A stretch of 64,000 bases of DNA from an uncultured Flavobacteriales bacterium (lineage in GTDB: Bacteria > Bacteroidota > Bacteroidia > Flavobacteriales_G > Salibacteraceae): assembly GCA_913057205.1 (NCBI GenBank), contig CAJXNO010000004.1, positions 1 through 64,000 of the forward strand, in the 5' to 3' direction. Position numbers and translations under genes: made by a program. A model generated the notes under the pieces. It ran no database searches. It was not told where the DNA came from and saw only the letters and a list, made by a program, of their open reading frames with translations. Numbering within the stretch: position 1 is the first letter of the stretch; each line of letters begins with the position of its first letter. This document shows positions 34,578 through 43,833 of this stretch, piece after piece.

Positions 34578-37500
34578 TTATTTCAAAATGAGTTTCGATC
34601 GATAGGCTTCCTGTCCGTCACTCAATTGAATTGAATACACGCCTTTGGCGAGCCCAGATAAGTCCACGCTGTTCAAACCGCTTTGCATCGCTTGTGCGTG
34701 CACCAACTTTCCTGTTGCATCGTACAGCTTCATGCTGAATCCGTGGTGGTCTTTCATTTCCACTGTTGTCCAACCGCTACTGGGGTTGGGGTAGAGCGAT
34801 ATACCGATGGCATTCCACTCTTGTACGCCAATCATGGTATGCATGAAGTCATCAGATCGATCTGAACGACATCCATCCTCGATCGCTTCCACTGAATAGG
34901 AACCGCTGCTTTGCGCCAAGATTGACTGCGTGGTGTCCGGTAAAAGGATGACGTCTATGAACCATGCATAGGAGTTTGCCAGCACATTTGCCATCAGGCT
35001 GTCGTTGCCAAGGTCAACGATCTGTGGAGTCAATGGTTTTGGAATCACGCTCCAGATCAGGGTGTCCGTATAACCTTGGCACCCAATAGAATCCGTTATC
35101 AATGCGAATACATCATTTCCGTCGCTAATGGCGGTGGTAATAAAGGTAGAGTCAGGTCCAGATTGAATGCTTGTTCCATTCACGAAGAAGCTATAGTCTG
35201 TGAGTCCGGCAGGCACCTCAAAAGCCACGCTATCACCTTCGCATATTTCCAATTCAGGTTCGCTGGTCCAAAGCACCGTGTTGTTCCAGTTCGGTTGCAC
35301 CTGGAGGCGGATCACATCGCTTATTGAAGCGCATTGCGGGTTTACGAAGTTTTCAACCCAAACGCTATCGCCGTCTGATACACTTAGGGCGGTCCAAGTG
35401 TTTGCATTGCTAGATTGAACCAAAACATTGTTTAAGTAGAAGTCATAGGTACTACCCACTCCGTTTGCTTCGAAGTGCACCGAATCACCGTAGCAGAAGG
35501 TGTTGTTCTGCGTACCTGTCGTTAAACTAGGACCGTTAAAAACACCCACGTAAAATAGGTCTTCGATCAGTAAGGTATCCGCGCCATAGGCGTTGTTTGC
35601 TATGAGCTGTACATCATACCACCCTGTGTCATTCGGTTGGATGCTTGGACTTGTGCTGTTCAGGTTTCCATTGATCAAGCTGTAACTCGTTGGCGCAATC
35701 GACCAAGTGTAGCTTGTGCCATAAGTGGTTTCATTGATGAGCTGAACATCCTGACCCAGACAGAACGTATCGTACGTGGTGTGAAAGGCCACACTCGGCT
35801 TACTCGTTATATTGATATCATCGATTGCGAGGTCTGCAAGCCAACCGCCACCCGTCGTTCCGCGGAAGCGAACAACAACCTCTTGTCCCTCAAATGCTGC
35901 TAGGGAAGCCGTGCGTTGCAGCCATTGATTACCCTGCTGACCCAGAACGGGGTCAGCTACATCCAAATGCCACTGTCCATCAGCCAGCACATCCATATGC
36001 AGTGAACCAATCGCACTGCCATAGGCGTGATACCAGTAAGAGATTTCAGGCTCATTCGAACCAATTAGATCGAAACATGGGGAGTGCAGCTGTGCTTCTT
36101 TCCATTGGCATCCCGACCCACTGTTGCCACTTCCTTCCAGGTAAAGGTAGTTTCCGTTCCCGCTGGTATGATCACCAGACGGTCCCGTACCTCCAGATCC
36201 AGTTGCCCCGCTGTGGGTCCTCCAGTCTATGCTGTCAGAGCCATTAATGTTAGCCAAGTTGAGCCATCCTTGAGACAAGTTACAAGTAATCGATGCGCAG
36301 CCCCAAGCCGTAGAGCAGTTCGTGAAATTGTCGAAGTCCTGCGTGTAAGGAAGGGTTGCTGAGCTGCTGCCGTAGTGGGTCAACGTCAGAATAATCGTGT
36401 CATTCGTAGCGTTGCTGTCTCCTGGGTAGGCACACCATACCTTCAAGGTGTTTGTTCCGGATTGAAGCACAACGGCGGAAGAGTCTGTGAAAACCGTTTG
36501 ATACGCAGATGAAAGGGTCGTAAATAGCGTGTCATGTTGTATGGCTTGCGTATTTACCTGAAAACCAACGGGTAGGGAGTTTAAATTCGTCGTGCCAGTG
36601 TTTTGAAGCCTGACCTTCAGGTTTAGGGAGTCGCCGATGAAGCAAGAAGGGAAGAAGGTGCTGCTTGGACTAATGATTTCTGTTAAGGCAAGGTCAATAC
36701 CAACGCAATTGAGATCGCCAGGCTGAATTGGAATTGCAATCGCTCTGCGACTGGAACCACTATCTGGTAGCACTGCTTGAACCGTAACCCACTCTGTTTC
36801 TGAGTTAGAGAGGTTATGAAACTTAAAGAGTGGATCGGTAGTAAATGTAACCGTATCCATAAACTCAGCACCAAGTTTATACACGCGGTATCCGAGTACT
36901 CCCGGAATGCTGTCCCAGGCCAACATAGCCGAATCAGCACACCTCCAGACTACATGTAGATTCTGTGGGACTTCGGAGATGGTGAAGGTTTGCCCACTTG
37001 TACCGGTTTCAACCCCATCTGATACCCGGATCAGGCATTTTCCGGAGATGTTATTTGGAACCTGCCAAGTAAATGTTCGCAGTTCGCTAGAGACGTTGCT
37101 GGCAACCGACTGCCATGTTGATCCGCTGTCTGACGAGAATTCGATCGTGAAATTGTTCGTGCCTTCTGGAGCATCCCATCGAATCCTCCTTGTCTCATTC
37201 GGAACCAATCCTTCGCCTCCGTAAGGATAAACAACAGTGATGGAATCATATACGAAGCTGTAAATTACGTGATAGAGTTCTGCTCCTAAAGGGATGAGCG
37301 ATCCTTGAACCTGTGCTGTGTAGGTTCCGGCTGCTGGGTCATCAATGGTTACGAGTTCTACGTTGTTTAAGGTATCTGTTCCTTGAACTGCCGGGAGATC
37401 AAGGCTGTCTGGGTGTGGAAAGGTGTTGAGCACCCATGGTTGATGCCAAGCATTGCTTGGATCCTGTACCTGAAGATCCATGTCATTCACCAAGGTCTTC

Positions 37501-39095
37501 CCATAGTTTCCTGCAGTAGATTCTCTATCTGTCCAGTACAAGCTCACTTTCAATTGCTTCACACCACTTGGTACCGTAATCGTATGGTTGTTTGTTCCGT
37601 TGTTCGCAATCGTGGAGGAAATGAACTGATCATTCACAATCACCTCGTTTGCACGTTTTGCATTCACACGTCCAAACCCTGTTTTAAAGTCAGGACCAGG
37701 GTTATTGATGTCATCAGCTGTATTGAGGATGATGCCTTTGATCAGACCGGAGTTTGGCCATTGGTTGTTATTCTCATTGCGATAAGACTGGGTTAAGATC
37801 GCATTCACGCCTGCTAGGTTTGGTGATGCATGTGAGGTGCCACCGGGGCCCGTAGCCGTGATGTCTGGAAGGATCCGTCCATCCATCGCTGGACCAATAC
37901 TGCTGAAACCGGTCAGCTGATCATTGGTATTCATCGCACCCACTGCAAATATGTTTTTGGCGGATTTTACCAAGCCGGTGATGCTTCCCCAGGGTGCCCC
38001 TGCTCCATAGCTTGCGCAGCTAGAACCTCCGATATTCCCGCAAGAGTAGGTGATCATGAAGCGGTTGTAATTGTAGACCAAAAAGTCATTCAGAGCTGAG
38101 CCTGAATTGTAGTTGGGCCCGGCTGCAGGTATACAACCGTACCCGAAGGAGTTGTTGACGATGTTAACGTTGTTCTGAGCTGCTGTATTAAAGTTGATCC
38201 CTCCCGACATCAATTCAGCTCCCCAGGCTTGTCCGCGGTGTATCGGGTTGATGTTTCCAGCCGAAGCCATCCGCCAGCTTACACCGGTTTTATGTCCGCT
38301 AACATTTCCCGCCTCCAGCGAGCGATCAATGCGGTTCTTGAAGTCTGGGTCGTACAAGGTATCCACGATTCCACCTTCGTTTACGGCTATGGTAACCCCT
38401 GCGCCGCTCACCCCATTGAGGTTGTAATAGCCATTGATGAACGGGGCACGTGTAAGTGTCATTTCATCTTCAAGCTCCAGTTCTGCCGGTGGCTCAGGAA
38501 GCTCAAGATAGATCACGAAGGGCAGCATAGCCGCCTCTATCAAAGCAGGTAACTCACCAGAGACCTCTATGATTCCTAGCGGGTCAAATCCACCATCAAC
38601 AGCCAGTCCATGTGTACGGAGTTGATTTTTGAATCCGGTGAGATCGTTGGTTTTAGCTGTTGTAATGATGCCTTTGATACCGTTTGATGCAATGGCATAT
38701 CCGGGTATATCGTCAATCAGCAACCTAGGATCCATTCTTCGATGCCTAGGCTTGTTCCACACCTTCACAATACCGACTTCAGCCAGTTGCTCGGTTGTGA
38801 TTGAAGCGGGTAAGGCGGTGAACCACTTGAGGTCAGGTTCGTACTGGTAACGCTCGATGCTGAGCTCGGTCATACGAGCTTCCTGAGCTACACTTGGAAC
38901 GGCTTCAAACCTTGCAAAGGCCCATATTATTTCGTTAGCGCTTGCCTTTGATTGCTTCGCTTTGATCTGCTGCCACTGTTCCTCTAAGGTGAGTCCATTC
39001 AACCGTTCTTTATCCTGAGCGAACACAGCAACAGGTGAACCTAAAAGAAGTAATAAATACAGCAGAAGAAGTAGGCGTTGAATCATACGATGCAC
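34578..39095 (-). CDS. T9SS-exported subtilisin-like (S8) protease, multidomain
   Basis: This 1505-aa protein has a signal peptide (cut near VFA-QDK) and a prodomain region to about residue 215. The S8 domain (about 225-500) has NGVSGAGVTIAVNEGG, SGHKTGVSW (His268), IVNNSFGY (oxyanion Asn) and PGGTSHASPNLAG (Ser421). At the place of the catalytic Asp the sequence reads VNEGG, so Glu240 stands where Asp is expected. C-terminal parts include a beta-sandwich near 500-600, a fibronectin-like segment, a MAM-like domain (about 915-1090), Ig-like repeats and a T9SS sorting domain (LYPNPSSGWTTVEM to KLILK). It is probably a secreted or surface protease. Confidence 0.85.
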   Translation of the reverse strand: MHRMIQRLLLLLYLLLLLGSPVAVFAQDKERLNGLTLEEQWQQIKAKQSKASANEIIWAFARFEAVPSVAQEARMTELSIERYQYEPDLKWFTALPASITTEQLAEVGIVKVWNKPRHRRMDPRLLIDDIPGYAIASNGIKGIITTAKTNDLTGFKNQLRTHGLAVDGGFDPLGIIEVSGELPALIEAAMLPFVIYLELPEPPAELELEDEMTLTRAPFINGYYNLNGVSGAGVTIAVNEGGIVDTLYDPDFKNRIDRSLEAGNVSGHKTGVSWRMASAGNINPIHRGQAWGAELMSGGINFNTAAQNNVNIVNNSFGYGCIPAAGPNYNSGSALNDFLVYNYNRFMITYSCGNIGGSSCASYGAGAPWGSITGLVKSAKNIFAVGAMNTNDQLTGFSSIGPAMDGRILPDITATGPGGTSHASPNLAGVNAILTQSYRNENNNQWPNSGLIKGIILNTADDINNPGPDFKTGFGRVNAKRANEVIVNDQFISSTIANNGTNNHTITVPSGVKQLKVSLYWTDRESTAGNYGKTLVNDMDLQVQDPSNAWHQPWVLNTFPHPDSLDLPAVQGTDTLNNVELVTIDDPAAGTYTAQVQGSLIPLGAELYHVIYSFVYDSITVVYPYGGEGLVPNETRRIRWDAPEGTNNFTIEFSSDSGSTWQSVASNVSSELRTFTWQVPNNISGKCLIRVSDGVETGTSGQTFTISEVPQNLHVVWRCADSAMLAWDSIPGVLGYRVYKLGAEFMDTVTFTTDPLFKFHNLSNSETEWVTVQAVLPDSGSSRRAIAIPIQPGDLNCVGIDLALTEIISPSSTFFPSCFIGDSLNLKVRLQNTGTTNLNSLPVGFQVNTQAIQHDTLFTTLSSAYQTVFTDSSAVVLQSGTNTLKVWCAYPGDSNATNDTIILTLTHYGSSSATLPYTQDFDNFTNCSTAWGCASITCNLSQGWLNLANINGSDSIDWRTHSGATGSGGTGPSGDHTSGNGNYLYLEGSGNSGSGCQWKEAQLHSPCFDLIGSNEPEISYWYHAYGSAIGSLHMDVLADGQWHLDVADPVLGQQGNQWLQRTASLAAFEGQEVVVRFRGTTGGGWLADLAIDDINITSKPSVAFHTTYDTFCLGQDVQLINETTYGTSYTWSIAPTSYSLINGNLNSTSPSIQPNDTGWYDVQLIANNAYGADTLLIEDLFYVGVFNGPSLTTGTQNNTFCYGDSVHFEANGVGSTYDFYLNNVLVQSSNANTWTALSVSDGDSVWVENFVNPQCASISDVIRLQVQPNWNNTVLWTSEPELEICEGDSVAFEVPAGLTDYSFFVNGTSIQSGPDSTFITTAISDGNDVFALITDSIGCQGYTDTLIWSVIPKPLTPQIVDLGNDSLMANVLANSYAWFIDVILLPDTTQSILAQSSGSYSVEAIEDGCRSDRSDDFMHTMIGVQEWNAIGISLYPNPSSGWTTVEMKDHHGFSMKLYDATGKLVHAQAMQSGLNSVDLSGLAKGVYSIQLSDGQEAYRSKLILK

Positions 39096-39170
39096 TTTGC
39101 GTCGAAAATAACCAATGACCTTGACTTTTAGTTATCTGAAATAGAAGGCAACCGACTGAAAAATATAGTG

Positions 39171-39704
39171 CTACATCAAAATGAAGACCTCTTCTCTAAT
39201 TGCGGATATAATCTTGCGTGTTTTTTTTGATGGGATATAGGTCGTGATCTCGGGAGCAGATCCAACCTGAATGGTCCAATCGGATGTCGAGAAGAGACCA
39301 TGCAGCTCTTTCAGGGAGATCTTCGTATTGAAGCGGGATACATAGCCTTTTTTAGCTTTCTCGTTGAACATCAGATTGACGGCGTTGGCGGTTACCGTGT
39401 GTGTACCTCCTTGTATCTCGAGGTGTGGTATCGTCTTGTAGATTTCCGAACCTTCAATGCTGAAATGCAAAATTGCTGAATCTTTGATCTGATCCTTATA
39501 ACGAAAGGTCATATCGATCAGCATTTCAGTTTGAGCGGATTTCCATTCAAACAACAGTGGTTTGATGAAATATTGTGTTCCTTCTTCTCCCACAAAGAAG
39601 GTTTCGATGTGCTTCTTAGCAGACTTTGTAGCACTCGGATTTACTGAAACGCAGCCTGTCGCCAAGATGACAGCGAAGAACGATGAAATGATCAAGCTTT
39701 TCAC
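39171..39704 (-). CDS. hypothetical lipoprotein
   Basis: This 177-aa protein has a lipoprotein signal (VILATGC, lipidated Cys18). The mature part is a mix of charged helices and beta strands (TEMLIDMTFRYKDQIKDSAI, VSRFNTKISLKELHGLF). I recognise no family. It lies 23 bp downstream of another lipoprotein gene on the same strand, so the two may be co-transcribed. Confidence 0.6.
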   Translation of the reverse strand: MKSLIISSFFAVILATGCVSVNPSATKSAKKHIETFFVGEEGTQYFIKPLLFEWKSAQTEMLIDMTFRYKDQIKDSAILHFSIEGSEIYKTIPHLEIQGGTHTVTANAVNLMFNEKAKKGYVSRFNTKISLKELHGLFSTSDWTIQVGSAPEITTYIPSKKTRKIISAIREEVFILM

Positions 39705-39727
39705 GCGACGAATATAAGAGGATGGAG

Positions 39728-40201
39728 CTATGGTTTGATGAAACGAGCAGCTAGGCTATCGGGGGCAAAACGATCTTTAATTGCGGATTTTTGAGGTGCT
39801 ATTACGATCAGGTAAACAAGGTTATGGTCGATCAAGCGAACATGCGTTGTCACAACCATTGAATCTTCCCCTTGCTGGGTGCGGTGATGAAAGAATTGGT
39901 TGGAGTCAGTGGTGAAGGTAGAAGAGGCAGTACGATACTGAGCTTCTAAAGTCAGGAGCTCCTCTAACGAAGTGCCGACGGGTAAACCGATGAAGATGCT
40001 GTGGCTAGATGCTTCTACGCGCCGAAATAAGGGTATCTGGATATCACTAGATCGGACAAAGCGATTGAAATAATCCTTGTCTTCAGGTCGAATGTTTACC
40101 GCGTTCTCTTGCTTGGTAAGTTGGAACGCATTTCCGTTGAAGAGTGTTAGAGAATTGCTGTTTCCCTGTGAGCATGATCCCAACAGTAGGACGAAGAGCA
40201 T
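39728..40201 (-). CDS. hypothetical lipoprotein
   Basis: This 157-aa protein starts at ATG 40201 (MLFVLLLGSCSQG), which gives an immediate lipoprotein signal. The longer open frame beginning at 40282 would have to be translated through the upstream gene's terminator hairpin and is rejected. The mature domain (PLFRRVEASSHSIFIGLPVG, EDSMVVTTHVRLIDHNLVYL) looks like a small alpha/beta fold. Function is unknown. Confidence 0.6.
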   Translation of the reverse strand: MLFVLLLGSCSQGNSNSLTLFNGNAFQLTKQENAVNIRPEDKDYFNRFVRSSDIQIPLFRRVEASSHSIFIGLPVGTSLEELLTLEAQYRTASSTFTTDSNQFFHHRTQQGEDSMVVTTHVRLIDHNLVYLIVIAPQKSAIKDRFAPDSLAARFIKP

Positions 40202-40227
40202 TAAGTTAGATAGGTACAGCAGAAGAG

Positions 40228-40266
40228 AAAAAAAGTACCGAGAAGGCTTCAAGCCTTCTCGGTACT
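40228..40266 (-). terminator. strong intrinsic terminator after the TRL-like gene
   Basis: AGTACCGAGAAGGCTT (40234-40249) and AAGCCTTCTCGGTACT (40251-40266) are perfect complements over 16 bp. On the minus strand they are followed by seven T. It begins 9 bp after the stop of the gene at 40275. Confidence 0.92.
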
Positions 40267-40274
40267 GACGAATC

Positions 40275-40556
40275 TTATTCACCAGTTACGATGGTTTCGT
40301 AAGTGATGAGCAAGTTCAAAATGTTGCTTTGCTTGATGTCTACAGTAGAGATCTTAGTGATTCCACCGTTTTTAGCAGCAGTGCGGATACTAGCGTCAGC
40401 GTCAAAGAAAAGAACGCCGAGGTAACCTGTAGCTGATGCCGTTCCTACTTTGCTACCAACTGGGTTGCTGGTTGCGTTAACAGGAAGCGTTAGTGAGCAG
40501 CTAGAAACAAATGCTGCAACGGTCAGCAAAGCCAAAACTGATTTTACTTTTTTCAT
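40275..40556 (-). CDS. TRL-like small lipoprotein
   Basis: This 93-aa product has a lipoprotein signal (AFVSSC, lipidated Cys20) and the TRL-like family pattern LPVNATSNPVGSKVGTASAT, then ADASIRTAAKNGGITKISTV ending LLITYETIVTGE. Family members are small periplasmic lipoproteins of unknown function. A strong terminator follows directly, so it is a single-gene transcript, possibly abundant. Confidence 0.85.
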   Translation of the reverse strand: MKKVKSVLALLTVAAFVSSCSLTLPVNATSNPVGSKVGTASATGYLGVLFFDADASIRTAAKNGGITKISTVDIKQSNILNLLITYETIVTGE

Positions 40557-41020
40557 ATGTATTGAATTTAAGTTTCCTACTCATAAGGCTTTTCGGGTGC
40601 GCCCCGTTTTTTAGTGTGGGATCTGGACTCCACAATAAAATGATTTCTAGACGAAGAAAAGAGTCCATTACAGTGCTTTTTCCTCCGAAACTACTGCTCG
40701 AAAATATGCATTCAGAGACGAGTTCAAACTTTAAATCGGTGATTTTAAGCAGGTATTTTCAATCAAGCGGCATAGTGTTGGTTTAAAAGTTTCAAAAACA
40801 AGGATTTAACCTTTTACTTGCTGTTTTTTCGACTTGATAACATTCATTATTGGCTCATTCGAAATGCATTGACCCTTTTATAATCGATCACACGTTGATG
40901 CCGATGGATGTGGAAAGCAATCCCGATCTATTTCAGGCTACTGAGAGAAGTTGGTATAAGCTTGGACAGTTCTGAACCACCCATCATTTCAACCTAATCC
41001 AAGTGGGAAAGGGGAGTGAG
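40557..41020. other. 464-bp stretch without a recognised gene
   Basis: No frame here looks coding on either strand. The part next to the TRL-like start must hold that gene's promoter and leader. A weak hairpin CGGG/CCCG with six following T (40594-40612) could be a terminator on the + strand, but no + gene precedes it. Confidence 0.5.
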
Positions 41021-42367
41021 TTATGACTTTCGAAACGCGATTGGCTGTCCTTTTACCTCCTCATGAAAGTTTCCTTCATCATAAACGAGGTTACCGTTCA
41101 CAAAGGTCTTTTTCACTCGGGTTGAGAAGGTGGTACCTTCTAACGGTGACCAACCGCATTTGTACAGCAAGTTGTCTTTTGAAACCGTCCATTCATCATC
41201 CATATCTACCAAGGTAAGGTCGGCATGGTAGCCTTTTCTGATGTATCCTCGATCGATCATCTTGTAAAGAATGGCCGGATTATGGCACATCTTCTCCACG
41301 ATCTTCTCCAGTGAAATGATTCCTTGCTTGTAGAACTCCAGCATGCAATTAAGCGAATGCTGCACCATCGGGGCGCCGGACATGGATTTGAAATAGGGCT
41401 GAAGCTTCTCTTCCAATGCATGTGGTGCGTGATCGGTCGTAATGAGGTCTATGCGATCATCAAGCAGCGCTTCCATCAATCCTTTTTTGTCGTCTTCGGT
41501 CTTGATTGCTGGGTTCCACTTGATACGCATACCCAGTCGCTCGTAGTCCTTATCTGTGAACCAGAGATGATGAACGGAGACTTCTGTGGTGATGCGTTTC
41601 TCTTCCAAGGGGATATCGTTTCGGAAGAGGGGTGTTTCAATGGCCGTACTGAGGTGTAGGATATGTAATCTGGCGTTGTGCTTCTTAGCAATACCAATTG
41701 CGCGTTCGGTGGCTTCATAGCAACCTTGAGCACTTCTGATTACCGGATGGTATTTAGCTGGAACGTCATCACCATATTTTGCTCTGAATTCTGCTTCATT
41801 TTGCTCGATGAGTTCTTCCCGCTCAGAGTGGATCGCCACAATGGTTTTACAACCGGCGAAGAGCTTCTCCATGGTCTCCGGACTGTCTGCTAGAATGTTT
41901 CCTTTTTGTGTGAAGTACAATCCATCATCAGAAACACAGATGAACTGACTGGTGTCTCTTGCTAGCACGTCGTCTACATTCTCTGCATTCACCCCCATAT
42001 AAAAAGTGAAGTTGGCCAGCGATTTCTTTGAGGCGATCTCAAATTTCTCCTGGAGGCGCTCAACAGTGAGCGTATTCGGAACCGTATTCGGCATATCGAT
42101 GAAGGAGGTTACTCCACCAGCTACTGCTGCTTTGCTTTCTGTGTAGAGGTCTGCCTTATGCGTTAGTCCAGGGTCTCTAAAGTGCACTTGTCCATCAATA
42201 ACGCCTGGAAAAAGGTACATTCCTTTTGCATCGATGACCTGCTGTCCAGTCATCGGTTCAAGTTGTCCAATATCAGCGATTCGTCCTTCCTCAATAAGTA
42301 GGTCAGCAACAAAGGACTTGCCTTCATTAACGATGGTAGCTTGTTGGATGAGGATAGGCTGGTTCAT
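41021..42367 (-). CDS. pyrC: dihydroorotase (amidohydrolase superfamily)
   Basis: This 448-aa enzyme is expected to close carbamoyl aspartate to dihydroorotate in pyrimidine synthesis. Family elements are LFPGVIDGQVHFRDPGLTHK, FIDMPNTVPNT, LHILHLSTA and the catalytic-Asp motif ITTDHAPHALEEK. The metal motif that is usually DxHxH reads D58-G-Q60-V-H62, so the first histidine is Gln. My recollection is that Bacteroidota homologues often share this change. Allantoinase or hydantoinase activity cannot be excluded by sequence, but the overall pattern favours dihydroorotase. Confidence 0.82.
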   Translation of the reverse strand: MNQPILIQQATIVNEGKSFVADLLIEEGRIADIGQLEPMTGQQVIDAKGMYLFPGVIDGQVHFRDPGLTHKADLYTESKAAVAGGVTSFIDMPNTVPNTLTVERLQEKFEIASKKSLANFTFYMGVNAENVDDVLARDTSQFICVSDDGLYFTQKGNILADSPETMEKLFAGCKTIVAIHSEREELIEQNEAEFRAKYGDDVPAKYHPVIRSAQGCYEATERAIGIAKKHNARLHILHLSTAIETPLFRNDIPLEEKRITTEVSVHHLWFTDKDYERLGMRIKWNPAIKTEDDKKGLMEALLDDRIDLITTDHAPHALEEKLQPYFKSMSGAPMVQHSLNCMLEFYKQGIISLEKIVEKMCHNPAILYKMIDRGYIRKGYHADLTLVDMDDEWTVSKDNLLYKCGWSPLEGTTFSTRVKKTFVNGNLVYDEGNFHEEVKGQPIAFRKS

Positions 42368-42522
42368 GATGCTTTATTTGGTAGATACTCAGGTTTTCTT
42401 TTGTTCACTTTACGCGGATGCGTATGATCGGCGAAAATAAGGAGTTGAGGATTCTCAATCCGAAGGGAGTTGGATTCTTTGCTGGGTGATGGATGCTCAA
42501 CCTAAGTTGATGTTGTTTGGCG

Positions 42523-42552
42523 AGGTGCTTTAGCCTTAGTTTGCAAACGTTC
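42523..42552 (-). repeat. attC-like half-site closing the cassette array (element Z)
   Basis: The strand opposite reads GAACGTTTGCAAAC TAA GGCTAAAGCACC, the same R''-spacer-L'' order as the other elements. Its outer 14 bases pair 12/14 with 43137-43150 at the other end of the ParDE cassette. A second arm is not recognisable, so the site is degenerate or truncated. It overlaps the ParE stop codon by 1 nt. Confidence 0.6.
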
Positions 42553-42845
42553 TATTCCTTAAATATTAGATGTATGTCTTGTCTTCCAATGATAGACATG
42601 ATCTCAACAGTTTCATTTGCGACTCTGTAAAAGACGCTTTCAATACCGCAGACAGATCTTCTGTAACCGGGTCGAATGTGATCAATGGCTTCAAAGGCCA
42701 AAGGTCTCTGTGCGATAATTTCGAAATGATTGAATAACGCATCGAGATAGTTGTCAGCTTGTGCTTGACCTAACTTGACGATAACGAATTGATATATTCT
42801 GATTAGGTCTTCATTCGCCTGAACAGAGAGTTTATAATTAGGCAT
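42552..42845 (-). CDS. parE: ParE/RelE-family toxin
   Basis: This 97-aa protein starts at 42845 (MPNYKLSVQA). It shows the ParE order: ANEDLIRIYQFVIVKLGQAQ, FNHFEIIAQRPLAFEAID, PGYRRSVCGIESVFYRV, EIMSIIGRQD. ParE proteins inhibit gyrase and RelE relatives cut mRNA; these motifs fit ParE better. It overlaps the antitoxin gene by 8 nt as usual for such pairs. In this window the pair occupies the last cassette of the array, which may help to stabilise the array, an inference known from chromosomal integrons. Confidence 0.88.
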   Translation of the reverse strand: MPNYKLSVQANEDLIRIYQFVIVKLGQAQADNYLDALFNHFEIIAQRPLAFEAIDHIRPGYRRSVCGIESVFYRVANETVEIMSIIGRQDIHLIFKE

Positions 42846-43077
42846 CAAGACGCTTTTTTGCAGCAGCTTTGATGTCTTCCTTTGAGACATTGGAGAACCC
42901 ACTCTTCTCGGCCGACTCAAGTTTCATTCTCAACCAGTCAACTTGTTGTTGCTGCTTTCGAGCTTGTCGAATGAGATCATTAACCAATTCACTTTTACTA
43001 GAATATTCGTTATTGTCAACTTGACTCTTAAGCCATTGATCGTTTGGTTCGGTGAGAGAAATACTTTGTCTAGCCAT
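42838..43077 (-). CDS. parD: ParD-family antitoxin
   Basis: This 79-aa protein starts at 43077 (MARQSISLTEPNDQWLKSQV). The N-terminal ribbon-helix-helix (SISLTEPNDQW, NEYSSKSELVNDLIRQA) binds DNA, and the C-terminal helix (SGFSNVSKEDIKAAAKKRL) wraps the toxin. ParD usually represses its own operon. It precedes parE with an 8-nt overlap. Confidence 0.88.
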   Translation of the reverse strand: MARQSISLTEPNDQWLKSQVDNNEYSSKSELVNDLIRQARKQQQQVDWLRMKLESAEKSGFSNVSKEDIKAAAKKRLDA

Positions 43078-43136
43078 TGTAGTCACATTTGATGTAAAAA
43101 TACACCAAAAATGCATCAGCATGAAATTTCTTTCTT

Positions 43137-43275
43137 GAATGTTTGCTAACGGTTTGGCTATGGAATGTGCGGCTCAAGAACCTGGTACTCCGTAGCTGAG
43201 ATGATTGTGATTGAAAGATAGGAATCTGAATGATTTCGTGGGAAGTAGCATGTTCTATAGCCTTAGTTGTGCTCA
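43137..43275 (-). repeat. attC-like recombination site (element A)
   Basis: The imperfect inverted repeat has left arm GGCTATGGAATGTGC and right arm GCATGTTCTATAGCC. Its outer boxes are GCTAAC (43145-43150) and GTTGTGC (43266-43272). On the coding strand of the cassettes it reads ...GCACAAC TAA GGCTATAG ... CATAGCC AAACCG TTAGC, with unpaired spacers of 3 and 5 nt as in asymmetric attC sites. It lies between the parD start and the stop of the lipoprotein cassette. It shares the internal 12-mer GATTGAAAGATA with element C. Confidence 0.75.
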
Positions 43276-43280
43276 GTTAT

Positions 43281-43823
43281 TTATTTTTTTATCCATAGGT
43301 TCTTTTCAAATTCCATAGTCAAATTATCTGAAGTGTTTCCAGTAAAGGTGAATGTGTAAGAGGAGTCGTCAAGAGAAGAATTATCAATAAATTCTTGAGT
43401 AAAATGAATGTCAAAGTAAAGACCATCAACGGGTGAGTTAGTGTCTACATTGGTAAGCTCTAATAAATTGTAGCCGCTTTCAATTAGGTTTCCATTATAT
43501 TCAAATGACTTGTCTACGTTTAAAGAAAAAGTCTCATTGTCCAAGTGATTAATTTGCTCACGCGCACACGAAGTCGCATATACTGAATTCATTAAGGATA
43601 GTCCATTGAAACTGACTTGTTCAATTAAAAAATTGAATTGCACCCTAAGGAAGAAACTACCTGCCAAAGTGTCGAGGTCATCATTCATTTGATCTCCTTG
43701 GTAGGCAGTCAGTTTTCCTTCGCCCGTGTAGCGTTCTTCTATTTTGCAACAGCTTTGAAGTATACTCGACAGTATCACGACTGTATAGAGTCCAATAAGT
43801 GCCTTAAAGTAGATTGTTTTCAT
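43281..43823 (-). CDS. hypothetical lipoprotein (cassette gene)
   Basis: This 180-aa product has a lipoprotein signal (SSILQSCC). The mature part contains beta-strand-like segments and polar linkers (FFLRVQFNFLIEQVSFNGLS, YTFTFTGNTSDNLTMEFEKN). No family is recognised. Its codons are AT-rich compared with genes outside the array. The stop lies 6 bp from element A and the gene is framed by the complementary ends GTTGTGCTCA and TGAGCACAAC, so it is a one-gene mobile cassette. Confidence 0.6.
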   Translation of the reverse strand: MKTIYFKALIGLYTVVILSSILQSCCKIEERYTGEGKLTAYQGDQMNDDLDTLAGSFFLRVQFNFLIEQVSFNGLSLMNSVYATSCAREQINHLDNETFSLNVDKSFEYNGNLIESGYNLLELTNVDTNSPVDGLYFDIHFTQEFIDNSSLDDSSYTFTFTGNTSDNLTMEFEKNLWIKK

Positions 43824-43833
43824 TCTTATTAAT

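Noticed and set aside
40202-40282. Earlier start of the lipoprotein gene at 39728
   Set aside because: The extra 27 codons cover the terminator hairpin of the upstream gene and would bury the lipoprotein signal.
40594-40612. Intrinsic terminator on the + strand
   Set aside because: The stem is only 4 bp and no + strand gene lies upstream; it is mentioned only as part of the noncoding stretch.
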